Shown: positions 18,249-27,364, counted from the first letter of the stretch. The stretch: 64,000 bases of DNA from Microbacterium sp. Root166 (GCF_001427145.1 NZ_LMGL01000001.1:1627241-1691240); one strand, 5' to 3'. Notes: a model not told the origin generated them from the letters alone. Program-made: numbers and translations.

Positions 18249-19424
18249 ATGAGTTCCTTTCCTGACGGCTTCCTCTGGGGCGCAGCGACGGCTGCGCACC
18301 AGGTAGAGGGCAACAACCTCAACAACGACTGGTGGCGACTCGAGCAGGTGGCTGCCGACTACGGGGTGCAGCCCAGCGGTGATGCACTCGACAGCTACCA
18401 CCGATACCGCGAAGACATGCAGCTGCTCTCCGACCGCGGCTTCACCGCCTACCGGTTCAGCCTGGAATGGTCACGCATCGAACCCCTTCCCGGCAAGTTC
18501 TCCCGCGCGGAACTGGGCCACTACCGACGCATGATCGAGACCGCGCGTGAGCTCGGTCTCGATCCCATCGTCACCATTCACCATTTCACCCACCCCCTGT
18601 GGTTCGACGACCGTGGAGCCTGGCTGTGGGACGGTGCCGTCGACGCGTTCGTTCAGTACGTCGAGCAGGCCTGCACAATCCTCCACGACGTGCGCTGGAT
18701 CATCACCATCAACGAGCCGAATGTGCTCGCCATCACCCACGGCGGCCAGCGTCAGGTGGCTATGGGTAACCCATACCCGCAGAACGCGCTGCCCGACCAG
18801 GAGATCGGCGACGCGCTCATCGCCGCGCACCGGGCAGCCGCTCCCGTCGTACGCCGGCTCACGGACGCGAAAGTTGGCTGGACGGTGGCGAACCAAGCGC
18901 TCACCGCCACCTCTGGCAACGAAGAGAAGTTCGCCGAGGTGCAATACCTCATCGAGGACAAGTACCTCGAAGTCTCGAGGGACGATGACTTCGTCGGCGT
19001 CCAGTCCTACACGAGCCAGCCGGTGGACGCCGACGGCATCGTGCCGCACCCGCCGGCTGACGACAACACGCTGATGGGTTGGGCATACCGCCCCGATGCG
19101 CTCGGGATCGCGGTTCGCCACACTCATGACGTCCTCGGCGGGGACGTACCGATCCTCGTCACCGAGAACGGTATCGCTACGGACGACGACGAGCGACGTA
19201 TCGCCTACACGACGACGGCGCTCCGCGACCTGGCAGCGGCCATCGCGGACGGTGCTGACGTCCGCGGCTACTTGCACTGGAGCCTTCTGGACAACTTCGA
19301 GTGGGGCCACTGGGGCCCAACGTTCGGTTTGGTGGCCGTCGACCGAGAGTCGTTCGAGCGACGTCCGAAGCCGAGTTTGGATTGGCTCGGTACTGTCGCC
19401 CGCCGAAACGCGGTCGAAGATTGA
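18249..19424 (+). CDS. GH1 beta-glycosidase, short form
   Basis: 391 residues, clearly shorter than the usual 440-490 of GH1 and than the 496-residue enzyme at 2357. Core motifs are intact: FLWGAATAAHQVEG (8-21), acid/base Glu156 in TINEPN, nucleophile Glu306 in LVTENG and WSLLDNFEWG near 333-342. The shortening removes surface loops between barrel strands (for example the usual insert around residues 260-280), which may open the aglycone side for bulky substrates. No signal peptide. Starts 26 bp after the SDR stop. Likely an intracellular beta-glucosidase or related enzyme. Confidence 0.9.
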   Translation: MSSFPDGFLWGAATAAHQVEGNNLNNDWWRLEQVAADYGVQPSGDALDSYHRYREDMQLLSDRGFTAYRFSLEWSRIEPLPGKFSRAELGHYRRMIETARELGLDPIVTIHHFTHPLWFDDRGAWLWDGAVDAFVQYVEQACTILHDVRWIITINEPNVLAITHGGQRQVAMGNPYPQNALPDQEIGDALIAAHRAAAPVVRRLTDAKVGWTVANQALTATSGNEEKFAEVQYLIEDKYLEVSRDDDFVGVQSYTSQPVDADGIVPHPPADDNTLMGWAYRPDALGIAVRHTHDVLGGDVPILVTENGIATDDDERRIAYTTTALRDLAAAIADGADVRGYLHWSLLDNFEWGHWGPTFGLVAVDRESFERRPKPSLDWLGTVARRNAVED

Positions 19425-19453
19425 ACGTCAACGGCTCGGATCCGTGAACTGAC

Positions 19454-20086
19454 ATGCCCAAGAAGCGACAGAGCCTCCGGCTTCGAGCTGCCCTCTACGT
19501 GACCGAGAAGAAGCTTGGAAAGGCTCAACGCTCCCGCCGCAGTCAGTTCGAGATTCTCACTCCACCGCCGAGGAGCATAGTTCTACTCGGCGACAGCATC
19601 ACTGAAGGCGGTATGTGGGACGAATGGCTCCCTGAATACCATGTCGTCAACCGCGGGATCGGCGGCGAGACCGCAGCCCAAGTGCTGGAACGAATCGACA
19701 GTGTGGCCTACGACCCGGCCGCCGTGTTCCTCCTGATTGGCACCAACGACCTAACGCTCGGATACTCCATTGAGTCCATCACGGAGAACGTCGAGAAGAT
19801 CATCGAGCGCGTGAAGGAGCTAGCTCCGGGCGCTCCGATCCACGTCCAAAGTGTCATGCCTCGAGGTCCGAGATGGCGGCAAACGGTCCTGCGCTTGAAC
19901 GCCGCCGTGAGTCAAGTCGCTCGGCGGACAGGAGTCCAGTACATCGACCTATGGCCTGCCCTCGAGGGTGTCGATGGCGCACTGAAACGGAACTACACAA
20001 TGGATGATCTTCACCTGACCGGCGCGGGATACCGCGCCTGGGTCGAGGTGTTGCGTCCCATCATGGCGACAGTGCGGCGAGCTTGA
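19454..20086 (+). CDS. SGNH/GDSL-type hydrolase
   Basis: 210 residues with the four SGNH blocks: GDSIT (Ser48), GIGGET (Gly69-70), GTNDL (Asn98) and DDLHLTGAGY (Asp184, His187). It belongs to the small bacterial GDSL hydrolases that deacylate sugars or act as esterases. A basic N-terminus without a signal peptide suggests cytoplasmic location. As last gene of the first glycosidase block it could remove acetyl or acyl groups from glycosides before or after sugar release. Directly beyond its stop begins the resolvase remnant, so the operon end may mark an insertion point. Confidence 0.86.
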   Translation: MPKKRQSLRLRAALYVTEKKLGKAQRSRRSQFEILTPPPRSIVLLGDSITEGGMWDEWLPEYHVVNRGIGGETAAQVLERIDSVAYDPAAVFLLIGTNDLTLGYSIESITENVEKIIERVKELAPGAPIHVQSVMPRGPRWRQTVLRLNAAVSQVARRTGVQYIDLWPALEGVDGALKRNYTMDDLHLTGAGYRAWVEVLRPIMATVRRA

Positions 20087-20104
20087 AGAAGCTGAGCGTG
20101 GCGG

Positions 20105-20347
20105 CTACATCAGGTCCATAAGATCCGGACGGCACCGCGTGCGCCTCGCGGCGACCAGGCGGGGGCCGACTGCATGACGCAGATCGGGGCGGGCGAGCTC
20201 CACGACGTCCGAGCCCTGCACCTGGCGCCCGTAGAAGTCCGCCCTATCAACGAACACCTCGATGCATCCTGCTGCAGTGAGCGCATCGGTCTGAGCATCG
20301 GGGTTCTGGTCCCGAGTGGACACTCGCGCGTATCCCACCTTTGCCAT
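20105..20347 (-). pseudogene. Serine recombinase (resolvase/invertase) remnant
   Basis: Only the N-terminal ~37 residues read as a Tn3-type resolvase: MAKVGYARVSTRDQNPDAQ with catalytic Ser10, then LTAAGCIEVFVDRA. After this the sequence no longer matches (normally a Lys/Arg-rich stretch, RPEL and LDRLGRS follow) and stops at about 80 residues; the catalytic core end and the DNA-binding HTH are absent. It therefore cannot recombine DNA and is a degraded remnant. ATG 20347 is the family-like start; an in-frame ATG lies 18 bases upstream. It marks the left side of the 20-32 kb region that splits the glycosidase locus. Confidence 0.72.
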
Positions 20348-20449
20348 GAGCACACCGTAACGCAAACGTTCCTCGTGATACGTAGATTTTGTACACGGCT
20401 ATGTACAGCAATGGCGATGTCGATTGTTTCGTCGGAGCGGCCGTCTCAC

Positions 20450-20467
20450 AAACCTTCGTTTACGTAC
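20450..20467 (+). repeat. Left copy of 18-bp direct repeat
   Basis: AAACCTTCGTTTACGTAC occurs here and again, with one base changed, at 29789-29806 in the same orientation. The two copies enclose the complete catabolic cassette (acyl-CoA synthetase to last hydrolase). The surrounding 20366-20651 holds no gene. Confidence 0.55.
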
Positions 20468-20651
20468 GTGCGCGGCTCCGGTGTCGCGGGGGGCAGCCCT
20501 TGCTGTGACTCCATCGAGGCGTCGGCGCTCGTCCCCCAGCTCGATGCGTTCGGCGAGCTGTTCCAGTCCGGACCGCAACTCTAGGGCTGTGGCCCCATTC
20601 GGTAGGGTCATCCGGTTCCGGACCAACGCACGGGAGGGGTGTTGTCGTGGA

Positions 20652-22442
20652 TCAGTCTCGCCGCGTGCTGATTGTGGTGGTTCGCAAGGTAGGAAATTGG
20701 TCGTCGCGCCACTCGACACAGCTCTCATTGCCGGCTGCGATCCGCTCTTCTCGCTGTCGGAGCTCAACGCGTCGAATCTTTCCGGAGATTGTCTTGGGAA
20801 GGTTGGCGAACTCGATGCGGCGAATGCGCTGAAATGGTGCGAGGTGCTCGCGGGCGAACGCCAGGATCGACTCAGCAACCTCCGGGCTGGGCTGGGTGCC
20901 TGCGGTGAGGACGACGTACGCCTTGGGGACGGACAGGCGGAGGTCATCGGGCGCCGGGACGACGGCCGCTTCGACGACGGCGGGGTGCGCGACGAGGACG
21001 CTCTCCAATTCGAAAGGGCTGATCTTGAAGTCGGACGACTTGAAGACGTCATCTGATCGGCCAATGTAGGTGAGGTAGCCGGCTTTGTCGCGGGAAGCGA
21101 TGTCGCCCGTGTGGAAGCGTCCGCCCGCGGTGGACTCTGCGTTCCGCTCCGGGTCGCCAACGTATCCAGTCATCAGGTTGAGCGGCCGCTCGGTCAGATC
21201 GAGGCAGATCTCGCCCTCGTCTGCAGACACGTTGGTGATCGGGTCGACCAGGATAACGGGGCACCCGGGAAGAGGCCGGCCCATGGATCCGTCGGTGACT
21301 TGCTGGCCGGGTGAGTTTGCGACGATGGCCGTCATCTCGGTCTGGCCGTACCCGTCGCGAATGGTCAGGCCCCAGTGGGAGCGAACTTGATTGATGACCT
21401 CTGGGTTTAGCGGCTCTCCGGCAGAGATGATCTCGCGCAGCGCGCCGGCACCATTGGAAAGGTCGGCTTGTATCAGCATGCGCCACACTGTCGGCGGAGC
21501 GCAGAAGGAAGTGACCTGCTCGCTACGGATTGCATGCAGCAGCGCCGCCGCATCGAAACGCCCATAGTTATAGACGAAAACGGTGGCTTCAGCGAGCCAT
21601 GGGGCGAAGAAACAGCTCCACGCGTGCTTGGCCCACCCCGGAGAGCTGATTGCAAGGTGGATATCACCGGGACGAAGACCCAGCCAGTACATCGTCGTCA
21701 GGTGTCCCACCGGGTAGGACACGTGGGTGTGCTCGACAAGTTTCGGGCGGCTGGTGGTCCCAGACGTGAAGTAGTGCAGGAGCGCATCGTCAGACCGTGT
21801 TCCCGGGTGTCGTAGCGGTCCCCGGTCGTCGCTGAATGCGTCGTCGTATCTCGCCCACCGGGCCATCGAGTCAGATGCACCAGCATCGCCGCCGACCTGG
21901 ACGCCGGTGAATGGGTGAGGCACAGTGGCGAACTTCTGCACGTCGGAGTGACCGGCGATGACCCATCGCACTGATGCGCGGTCGATCCGCTCGGTCAACT
22001 CGCTGCTACCGAGGGCGATCGTCGTGGGCAGGATGATCGCGCCGATCTTGATGAGAGCGAGCATGCTCTCCCATAGTTCAACCTGGTTGCCAAGCATGAC
22101 CATGACTGCGTCGCCCCGTGTGACGCCAAGGTTGTTAAGCCACGTCCCGAGCTGGTCAGAACGCACCGCCATCTCGTCGAATGTGCGGGTCACCCGTGTG
22201 CCATCCTCTTCGACGATGATCAGTGCGTCCCGGTGGTTCGCTCGAGCGATGCGGTCGAACCACTCGATGCCCCAGTTGAAGTTAGCGCCGACGTCGGGCC
22301 ACTTGAATGCTGACACTGCACCCGGCAGGGAGTCGCGCATCGATATAAGCTTGTCCCGGGCGTCTGTCAGCGCCCGAAATGCTCCGCCGTCAGCGGAAGT
22401 ACCCGCAATTTCTGATGTTCGTGGCGACGGTTCGATCGTCAT
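20652..22442 (-). CDS. AMP-dependent acyl-CoA synthetase/ligase
   Basis: 596 residues of the ANL superfamily: P-loop motif TSGTTSRPK (226-234), GYGQTE (364-369), TGD (445-447), the hinge GRSDDVFKSSDFKISPFELE (461-480) and catalytic lysine Lys555 in TISGKIRR. It activates a carboxylic acid as acyl-adenylate and transfers it to CoA. The long N-terminus and NFNWGIEWFDR are reminiscent of medium-chain acyl/acetyl-CoA synthetases. GGAGG and AAGG precede ATG 22442. It lies apart from the upstream hydrolase gene by 200 bp holding a 20-bp palindrome, so it probably has its own promoter. Likely activates an acid freed by the neighbouring esterases; substrate unknown. Confidence 0.88.
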   Translation of the reverse strand: MTIEPSPRTSEIAGTSADGGAFRALTDARDKLISMRDSLPGAVSAFKWPDVGANFNWGIEWFDRIARANHRDALIIVEEDGTRVTRTFDEMAVRSDQLGTWLNNLGVTRGDAVMVMLGNQVELWESMLALIKIGAIILPTTIALGSSELTERIDRASVRWVIAGHSDVQKFATVPHPFTGVQVGGDAGASDSMARWARYDDAFSDDRGPLRHPGTRSDDALLHYFTSGTTSRPKLVEHTHVSYPVGHLTTMYWLGLRPGDIHLAISSPGWAKHAWSCFFAPWLAEATVFVYNYGRFDAAALLHAIRSEQVTSFCAPPTVWRMLIQADLSNGAGALREIISAGEPLNPEVINQVRSHWGLTIRDGYGQTEMTAIVANSPGQQVTDGSMGRPLPGCPVILVDPITNVSADEGEICLDLTERPLNLMTGYVGDPERNAESTAGGRFHTGDIASRDKAGYLTYIGRSDDVFKSSDFKISPFELESVLVAHPAVVEAAVVPAPDDLRLSVPKAYVVLTAGTQPSPEVAESILAFAREHLAPFQRIRRIEFANLPKTISGKIRRVELRQREERIAAGNESCVEWRDDQFPTLRTTTISTRRD

Positions 22443-22464
22443 CCTTCAACCTCCACTTCTCGCG

Positions 22465-22484
22465 AAGATTGCAGGTGCAATCTT
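22465..22484. promoter_or_regulatory. 20-bp palindrome before the acyl-CoA synthetase
   Basis: AAGATTGCA-GG-TGCAATCTT is a perfect 9-bp inverted repeat with a 2-bp centre, 22 bp upstream of the synthetase start. Spacing and symmetry fit an operator for a TetR- or GntR-like dimer; no such regulator gene is in this window. A role as an mRNA hairpin is the alternative. Confidence 0.5.
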
Positions 22485-22643
22485 TCGCTCTTCTGCCTTG
22501 GTAGCTGTGCGGGTCACTGTCGCAGGCTGATCCCGACGGGTTGAACGTGCTCGGGAGACCTCTTCGGAAGGAGGTGCGGAGAGCAGGCGGCCCTTCGGCT
22601 CTACCCAGGGCCTGGCCTTGGACCACTCATGGCAGCTCTCGCT

Positions 22644-23477
22644 TCAGGCGCTGGGCGATGCACGTCGGGCCGTCTGTACAATCTCGTGGACGAAATCCGG
22701 CCACAGGGGTTCCGCTATTTCATGTCCCAGTCCCCGGAACTTTCGCAGCCGTGATCCTTTGATCTGCCGATGAAGTTCGTCGGAAGCGTGGTGGTCGATG
22801 AGAAGATCCGCCTCACCGGTGAGAATCGTCGTGGGGGCGGTGATCGATGCGACAGCCTCGAACCGATCGTCCGCGGTCATGACCGCTCGGGCCTGCCGGA
22901 CGTTTCCCCCCTTTACCGGATCGCGGTCAAATGACATCTCAGCCAGTCGCTGCAGCCAGTTCGTGTCCTGCGGGTAGGCCGCCGAGCGACATGCCTCCTC
23001 TCCAGCCAAGAATTCCACAACCGCCTGCTCCCTCGACAGGGTCGCGTGGTCTTGCAGGATCTCGCGGTCGTAAGCCGGTGGGAGCAACCACTGCAGTGAG
23101 GCGCTCGTATAGAACAGGGTCAGCGAGGCGACCAGGTCACGGTGACGGATGGCGAGTTCCTGGGCGATCATCCCGCCCATTGACTGGCCGACCACATGAG
23201 CTGGGGCGACGTTGAGCGCTTGGATGAGGCCAGCGATATCTTCGGCCATGTCCGCGACCGTGTAGTTTCGATTGTCGAATTTCTGGGAAAGGCCGACGTC
23301 TCTGTTGTCCACCCGAATGACGAAAAACCCTTGGTCGACGAGGAGCTGACAAAACTCCGGCCGCCACTTGATCATCTGCGCGGTGAGACCCTCAATGAGA
23401 ACGAGCGGCATCCCTGCGTCGGGTCCGAGAGTGTCGTAGAAGAGGGTGGTGCCGTTGGCGACGGTGATCGATGGCAT
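22644..23477 (-). CDS. Alpha/beta hydrolase (lactonase/esterase-like)
   Basis: 277 residues, standard alpha/beta hydrolase fold. Nucleophile elbow GQSMGG with Ser99; catalytic His252 in GLGHEIAEP; acid probably in TGEADLLID near residues 221-230. The sequence around RVDNRDVGLSQ and QALNV resembles the enol-lactonase/esterase branch. No signal peptide. The gene is 10 bp after the next hydrolase gene (23488), so the two are co-transcribed. It could open a lactone or split an ester whose acid is then activated by the synthetase. Confidence 0.85.
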   Translation of the reverse strand: MPSITVANGTTLFYDTLGPDAGMPLVLIEGLTAQMIKWRPEFCQLLVDQGFFVIRVDNRDVGLSQKFDNRNYTVADMAEDIAGLIQALNVAPAHVVGQSMGGMIAQELAIRHRDLVASLTLFYTSASLQWLLPPAYDREILQDHATLSREQAVVEFLAGEEACRSAAYPQDTNWLQRLAEMSFDRDPVKGGNVRQARAVMTADDRFEAVASITAPTTILTGEADLLIDHHASDELHRQIKGSRLRKFRGLGHEIAEPLWPDFVHEIVQTARRASPSA

Positions 23478-23487
23478 GGCGTTTTCT

Positions 23488-24438
23488 TTACTTCGTCGTT
23501 GAGATAGTGGAGACGGAACGTAGCGCCGTGATGACGGTCTCGCGCCACACTCGAGCAGCGCCCACCACTTTCGTCATCATGGGGCTCGCGTGGATCTGAC
23601 CGTCAGCCATCGTGTAAGTGACGGAGACCCCTGCCTCTTCCAGGCGACGCGCGTACAGCTCGCAGCTGCCGCGGGTGAGGTCGAACTCCGACGTGAGGAT
23701 CACCGCCCGGGGAAGGTGCGACAGATCCTCAGCCAACGCGGGTGACACGTAGGGACTTTTCGCGTCGGCGGGGTCGGTGAATAGGTCGCGGGTGATCTGG
23801 TCGATCTCCGGGGCTTCGAGGATGTATCCGTAGTCGTACTCGTGGAGTTGTGTTTTCCAGGTGAGGTCCAGGGCAGCAACTTCGAGCAGCTGCAGTGCGA
23901 TCCGGGGACCGGACTGATCCCGGGCCATGAGGCAGACACTGGCGGCGATGTTGCCGCCGGAGGATTGACCGCCGATGATCAGGCGTTCTGGGTCGACGCC
24001 GAGTTCGTCAGCATGCTCGGCAACCCACTGCACTGCCGTGTAGCCATCATTCAGGGCGGTGGGAAAAGGGAACTCTGGGGCGAGGCGATACCCGACCGCG
24101 ACCACGACGGTGTCGGCCCCGACGCAGCGTTCGCGGCAAGTTCCGTCGTTGAGGTCGTAGTGGATGGACCCGCCGCGGAATCCGCCGCCGAAGAAGAACA
24201 CGTACGCGGCGCGCGGACCAGGAGTGGGGGGGGTGTAGATGCGCAGTTCAATCGTGCCGTGCTCCACCGGGATCTCGACCAGCTTGCGGTTCGCCACCTC
24301 CGGATAGGGTTCGGCGAGCTGCGCCGCGATGCTGTTCAAAGTCGCCTTCTCGGTCTGCATCCGCACGACCGGATCATCGATGAGAGCGGGCGGCGGAAGT
24401 TGAGTGAGCAGGTTCGCGACGACGGGATCGATGGGCAA
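23488..24438 (-). CDS. HSL-family carboxylesterase with altered oxyanion motif
   Basis: 316 residues of the hormone-sensitive-lipase family: YRLAPEFPFPTALND (118-131), nucleophile Ser159 in GGQSSGG, acid in SEFDLTRG and His in GQIHASP. The HGGG oxyanion motif reads FGGG (Phe83-Gly86), so the usual histidine is gone while the glycines remain. No signal peptide. A terminator-like stem-loop (24533-24572) separates it from the ABC transporter genes, so it likely starts a two-gene unit with the hydrolase at 22644. Probably hydrolyses an ester of a small organic compound. Confidence 0.86.
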   Translation of the reverse strand: MPIDPVVANLLTQLPPPALIDDPVVRMQTEKATLNSIAAQLAEPYPEVANRKLVEIPVEHGTIELRIYTPPTPGPRAAYVFFFGGGFRGGSIHYDLNDGTCRERCVGADTVVVAVGYRLAPEFPFPTALNDGYTAVQWVAEHADELGVDPERLIIGGQSSGGNIAASVCLMARDQSGPRIALQLLEVAALDLTWKTQLHEYDYGYILEAPEIDQITRDLFTDPADAKSPYVSPALAEDLSHLPRAVILTSEFDLTRGSCELYARRLEEAGVSVTYTMADGQIHASPMMTKVVGAARVWRETVITALRSVSTISTTK

Positions 24439-24532
24439 GAGAGGCTCCGTTGCGTCAGGTGATACTGGTCAATTGTCGGTCGGGGGATGATGTGGACGTG
24501 GCTGCGTGAGCGACACCCAGGAAGGGGTGGCA

Positions 24533-24572
24533 TCACCCGGGTCGAACGTTTGGCGATGATCGACCCGGGTGA
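24533..24572 (-). terminator. Stem-loop terminator after the ribose-type ABC operon
   Basis: TCACCCGGGTCGA pairs perfectly over 13 bp with TCGACCCGGGTGA around a 14-nt loop, 20 bp beyond the permease stop. Confidence 0.7.
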
Positions 24573-24593
24573 GCGGTGAGGGTCTCGGAGCGC

Positions 24594-25598
24594 CTAGCTG
24601 CGGCCGGCCTTGAATCGTCGAGCACGGCGGAACTGATCGACCGCCACTGCGACGGCCAGGATGATTCCGATGAAGATGTTCTGATATAGCGGGTTTACTC
24701 CGCTGGTCGCGAGACCATTGTTGATGACGCCGAACAGCAGTGCGCCGAGGGCGCTGCCAGTGATCGTGCCAATGCCCCCGAACAGGCTGGTGCCGCCGAT
24801 GATGATGGCGGTGAGGACTTGGAAGGTGAGGGCGTTTCCGCCGGCGAGCGGTGACGCGGCGAAGATGCGTGAGGCGCCCAGAAGCCCGGCCAGGGCGGCA
24901 ATGCCGCCGCTGGTGGCGAACAGGATGAGGTCCACGCGCTTCACCCGGATGCCGTTGGCCATCGCCGCGGCTCTGTTACCGCCGGTCGCTCGGACGTTAT
25001 AGCCGAACGGGGTACGTTCAAGCAGCAGATGGAACACGATTCCGATGGCGACGGCGATGTAGATGAGATTGGGGACACCTAACAGGGAGCCACTTCCGAT
25101 GGCGGTGAACGCCTCCGGGAACCCGAACACGTCTCGTCCGCTGGTGAGCACTACGGCTACCCCGCTGGCGACGAAGAAGGTGGCAAGGGAAGCGATCAGC
25201 GACGGGATCCCGAGGAACACCGACATCGCGCCGGTGACGAACCCAGTGCCTGCACCGACGAGGACCCCGGCAAGGAGCGCCAGCGGCCACGGCACTCCTG
25301 CGAGCATCAGCAGCCCGCCGCTCACGGCGCCGAGCGCGTAGACCGCTCCGACCGACAGGTCTAGCCCGCCCGCGACGATGATCAGCGTGACCGGGCACGC
25401 GACGATGAAATACAGTGTCGCCGACCTGAGGACCTCGAGGATGTTTCCTACGGTGAGGAAGGCCGGGTTGGCGAGTTGAAAAATGACCGACAGGAGGAGG
25501 ATGACCGCGACCAGCCCGAGGAGTTGGGTGTAACGGCCCCAGTCGATGCTTCGTTCCCTTCTGTCAACGGTGTGCGGGGGTTTTACGGTGGAGGTCAT
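24594..25598 (-). CDS. Ribose/xylose-type ABC transporter permease (RbsC-like)
   Basis: 334 residues with about ten transmembrane segments. The family stretch GGLDLSVGAVYALGAVSGG (67-85) and GGNRAAA...NGIRV are typical of CUT2 permeases. It overlaps the ATPase gene by four bases (25595-25598). Forms the membrane channel of the importer with the next two gene products. CUT2 systems usually carry monosaccharides, but members also import autoinducers and aromatic or lactone-like compounds (family knowledge), so the cargo here is open. Confidence 0.9.
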   Translation of the reverse strand: MTSTVKPPHTVDRRERSIDWGRYTQLLGLVAVILLLSVIFQLANPAFLTVGNILEVLRSATLYFIVACPVTLIIVAGGLDLSVGAVYALGAVSGGLLMLAGVPWPLALLAGVLVGAGTGFVTGAMSVFLGIPSLIASLATFFVASGVAVVLTSGRDVFGFPEAFTAIGSGSLLGVPNLIYIAVAIGIVFHLLLERTPFGYNVRATGGNRAAAMANGIRVKRVDLILFATSGGIAALAGLLGASRIFAASPLAGGNALTFQVLTAIIIGGTSLFGGIGTITGSALGALLFGVINNGLATSGVNPLYQNIFIGIILAVAVAVDQFRRARRFKAGRS

Positions 25599-26341
25599 TG
25601 GGTAGCTCCTGTGATGAGTGCGATGATTTCTTCCCGCGTCGTCTCCGAGCGCTTCCGCACTCCCGCGACACGTCCGAGTCGCATCACCTGGATGCGGTCG
25701 GCGAGTTCCAGGACGAGGCTCATGTCGTGGCTGACGATGATGACCGCGTTTCCGCGATCGCGAAGAGTGCTGATCATCTCGGCCGCTTGAGCAGTTTCGC
25801 GGACACCGAGCGCGGCGGTCGGCTCGTCAAGCAGGGCGATGTGGCCACCGGTGCGCATGGCTCGGGCGATTGCGATGATCTGTCGTTGACCGCCCGAGAG
25901 CATCCCGATTTGAGTACGCACGGATGAGACAGTCACTTTGAGTTCGTTAAGGAACTCGCGCGACTCCCGCTCCATCCGGGCGCGGTCAGCGAAAAAGCCT
26001 CGGCGAGGGATCTGCCCCAGAAACATGTTCGTCGCCACGTCCAGGACCTCCACGAGGGCGAGATCCTGGTACACAGTCGCGATTCCGGCTTCGCGGGCGT
26101 CGGCGGCGGTGTGGAAATGGCGTACCTCTCCGTCGACCGTCAGGTGTCCGGCGTCGGGTCGGTAGATTCCGCTGATCGTGCGGATCAGGCTCGACTTGCC
26201 GGCGCCGTTGTCACCGACGACGGCGAGGATCTCCCCCGGGTAGGCATCCAGTGCCACGTCCTGCAAGGCGGTGACGTGACCGAACGACTTGGTGATGCTT
26301 CGGAGCTGTAGCGCGGGGGTGGCCGTTGTTGTGTTCTCCAT
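25595..26341 (-). CDS. Ribose-type ABC transporter ATPase, single-domain
   Basis: 248 residues: Walker A GDNGAGKSS (43-51), signature LSGGQRQ (148-154), Walker B IALLDEP (168-174), H-loop SHD near 205. RbsA/XylG/MglA proteins normally have two fused ATPase domains (~500 residues); this has only one, as in the fructose-type FrcA branch, so it would act as a homodimer. Cytoplasmic partner of the permease it overlaps. GAACACAACA precedes its ATG; the binding-protein gene ends 9 bp upstream. Confidence 0.9.
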   Translation of the reverse strand: MENTTTATPALQLRSITKSFGHVTALQDVALDAYPGEILAVVGDNGAGKSSLIRTISGIYRPDAGHLTVDGEVRHFHTAADAREAGIATVYQDLALVEVLDVATNMFLGQIPRRGFFADRARMERESREFLNELKVTVSSVRTQIGMLSGGQRQIIAIARAMRTGGHIALLDEPTAALGVRETAQAAEMISTLRDRGNAVIIVSHDMSLVLELADRIQVMRLGRVAGVRKRSETTREEIIALITGATQ

Positions 26342-26350
26342 GGCGAGGAA

Positions 26351-27364
26351 CTACTTGTCGTCGAGTTCGGCGTCGAGGTTCTCCTCGGTGACGAACGTGG
26401 TGCCGGTGTCGGTGAGCGCGGGAACGTCCTCGCCCTTACTGACGGCTACGGCGTAGTCGATGGCCTGGGTCGCCATGCCGCAGAAGTTCTGCTTGCTGGC
26501 ACCGTAGAGGGTGCCTTCACGGATGCCGGCGATGCTCTGATCCGTCAGGTCGTTGACCACGCCGAAAACCTTGCCCACGGCGTCTTTCTCTTTGATCGCC
26601 GTGGTGATACCCGCAACCGCGGTCCCTTCCCACGAATACACGATGGTGGTCTCGGGATGGGCGGTGAGCCCGCGCGAGACGACGTCGGCGGACTGCGAGG
26701 CGTCTCCGCCGTCGAACACGGTATCCACAATGGTGACGTTCTCCGGGGCGTTGGCCTTCAACGAGTCGAGGATCACGTCTCCGACACCGCCCGGGCCGTT
26801 GGTCAGCAGCAAGACGTTCTGCTCGCCGTCCAGCTTCCCGATCTCTTCGGCGACCTGCTTGCCGTACGCCGGGTAGTCGGTTCCCACCGCGAAGTCTTGA
26901 AGCTCAGTGGCATCCCCTGTGTTCACCGTGCCGATGATGATGCCGGCGTCCTTCGCGCGCTGCATCAGCGGGTTGAACTGTGCCGGCTCGATGGGCACCA
27001 TCACAATGGCGTCATAGCCCTGCGTGATGGCCTGAGAGATTCGGTCCACGGTGAACGCGTTGTCAGGGACCAATGTGGTGGGGCCGGAGGTGTCTCCCTT
27101 GATTCCGAGCTCTTTCGCGTGGGCCGTGAAGCACTCATCGAACTTCGCCCAGTCCGCATACGACGGCAGCGGGTTCGCCATGTAGATGCTCTGCAACCCC
27201 TCGGGTGACGAGGACTCATCTGCCTGGCCCGACGAGGTGGAGCATCCCGCTAGCGCGAGCACGGCGACGGCGCCGACGGCACCAACCAGAGTGGCCCTCC
27301 CCAGCCGAGGGCCGATGAGGCCCGATGCGGTGCGGGCGGGGGCAGTTTCCAAATATGACTTCAT
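26351..27364 (-). CDS. Ribose-type ABC transporter substrate-binding lipoprotein
   Basis: 337 residues with a lipoprotein signal: hydrophobic stretch 25-40 and lipobox LALAG-Cys41, giving a membrane-anchored extracellular protein. The mature part is a type I periplasmic-binding fold (peripla_BP_4 type) with ITQGYDAIVMVPIEPAQFNPLM and GTVNTGD blocks. First gene of the ABC operon; the promoter region in front contains two operators for the divergent LacI regulator. Ligand unknown: a sugar, or a compound such as a glycosylated or lactone metabolite. Confidence 0.9.
   Translation of the reverse strand: MKSYLETAPARTASGLIGPRLGRATLVGAVGAVAVLALAGCSTSSGQADESSSPEGLQSIYMANPLPSYADWAKFDECFTAHAKELGIKGDTSGPTTLVPDNAFTVDRISQAITQGYDAIVMVPIEPAQFNPLMQRAKDAGIIIGTVNTGDATELQDFAVGTDYPAYGKQVAEEIGKLDGEQNVLLLTNGPGGVGDVILDSLKANAPENVTIVDTVFDGGDASQSADVVSRGLTAHPETTIVYSWEGTAVAGITTAIKEKDAVGKVFGVVNDLTDQSIAGIREGTLYGASKQNFCGMATQAIDYAVAVSKGEDVPALTDTGTTFVTEENLDAELDDK

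Noticed and set aside
19424..19434. TTGAACGTCAA between GH1 and SGNH genes
   Set aside because: It resembles the LacI operator but the centre is three bases too short, so the half-sites are out of phase.
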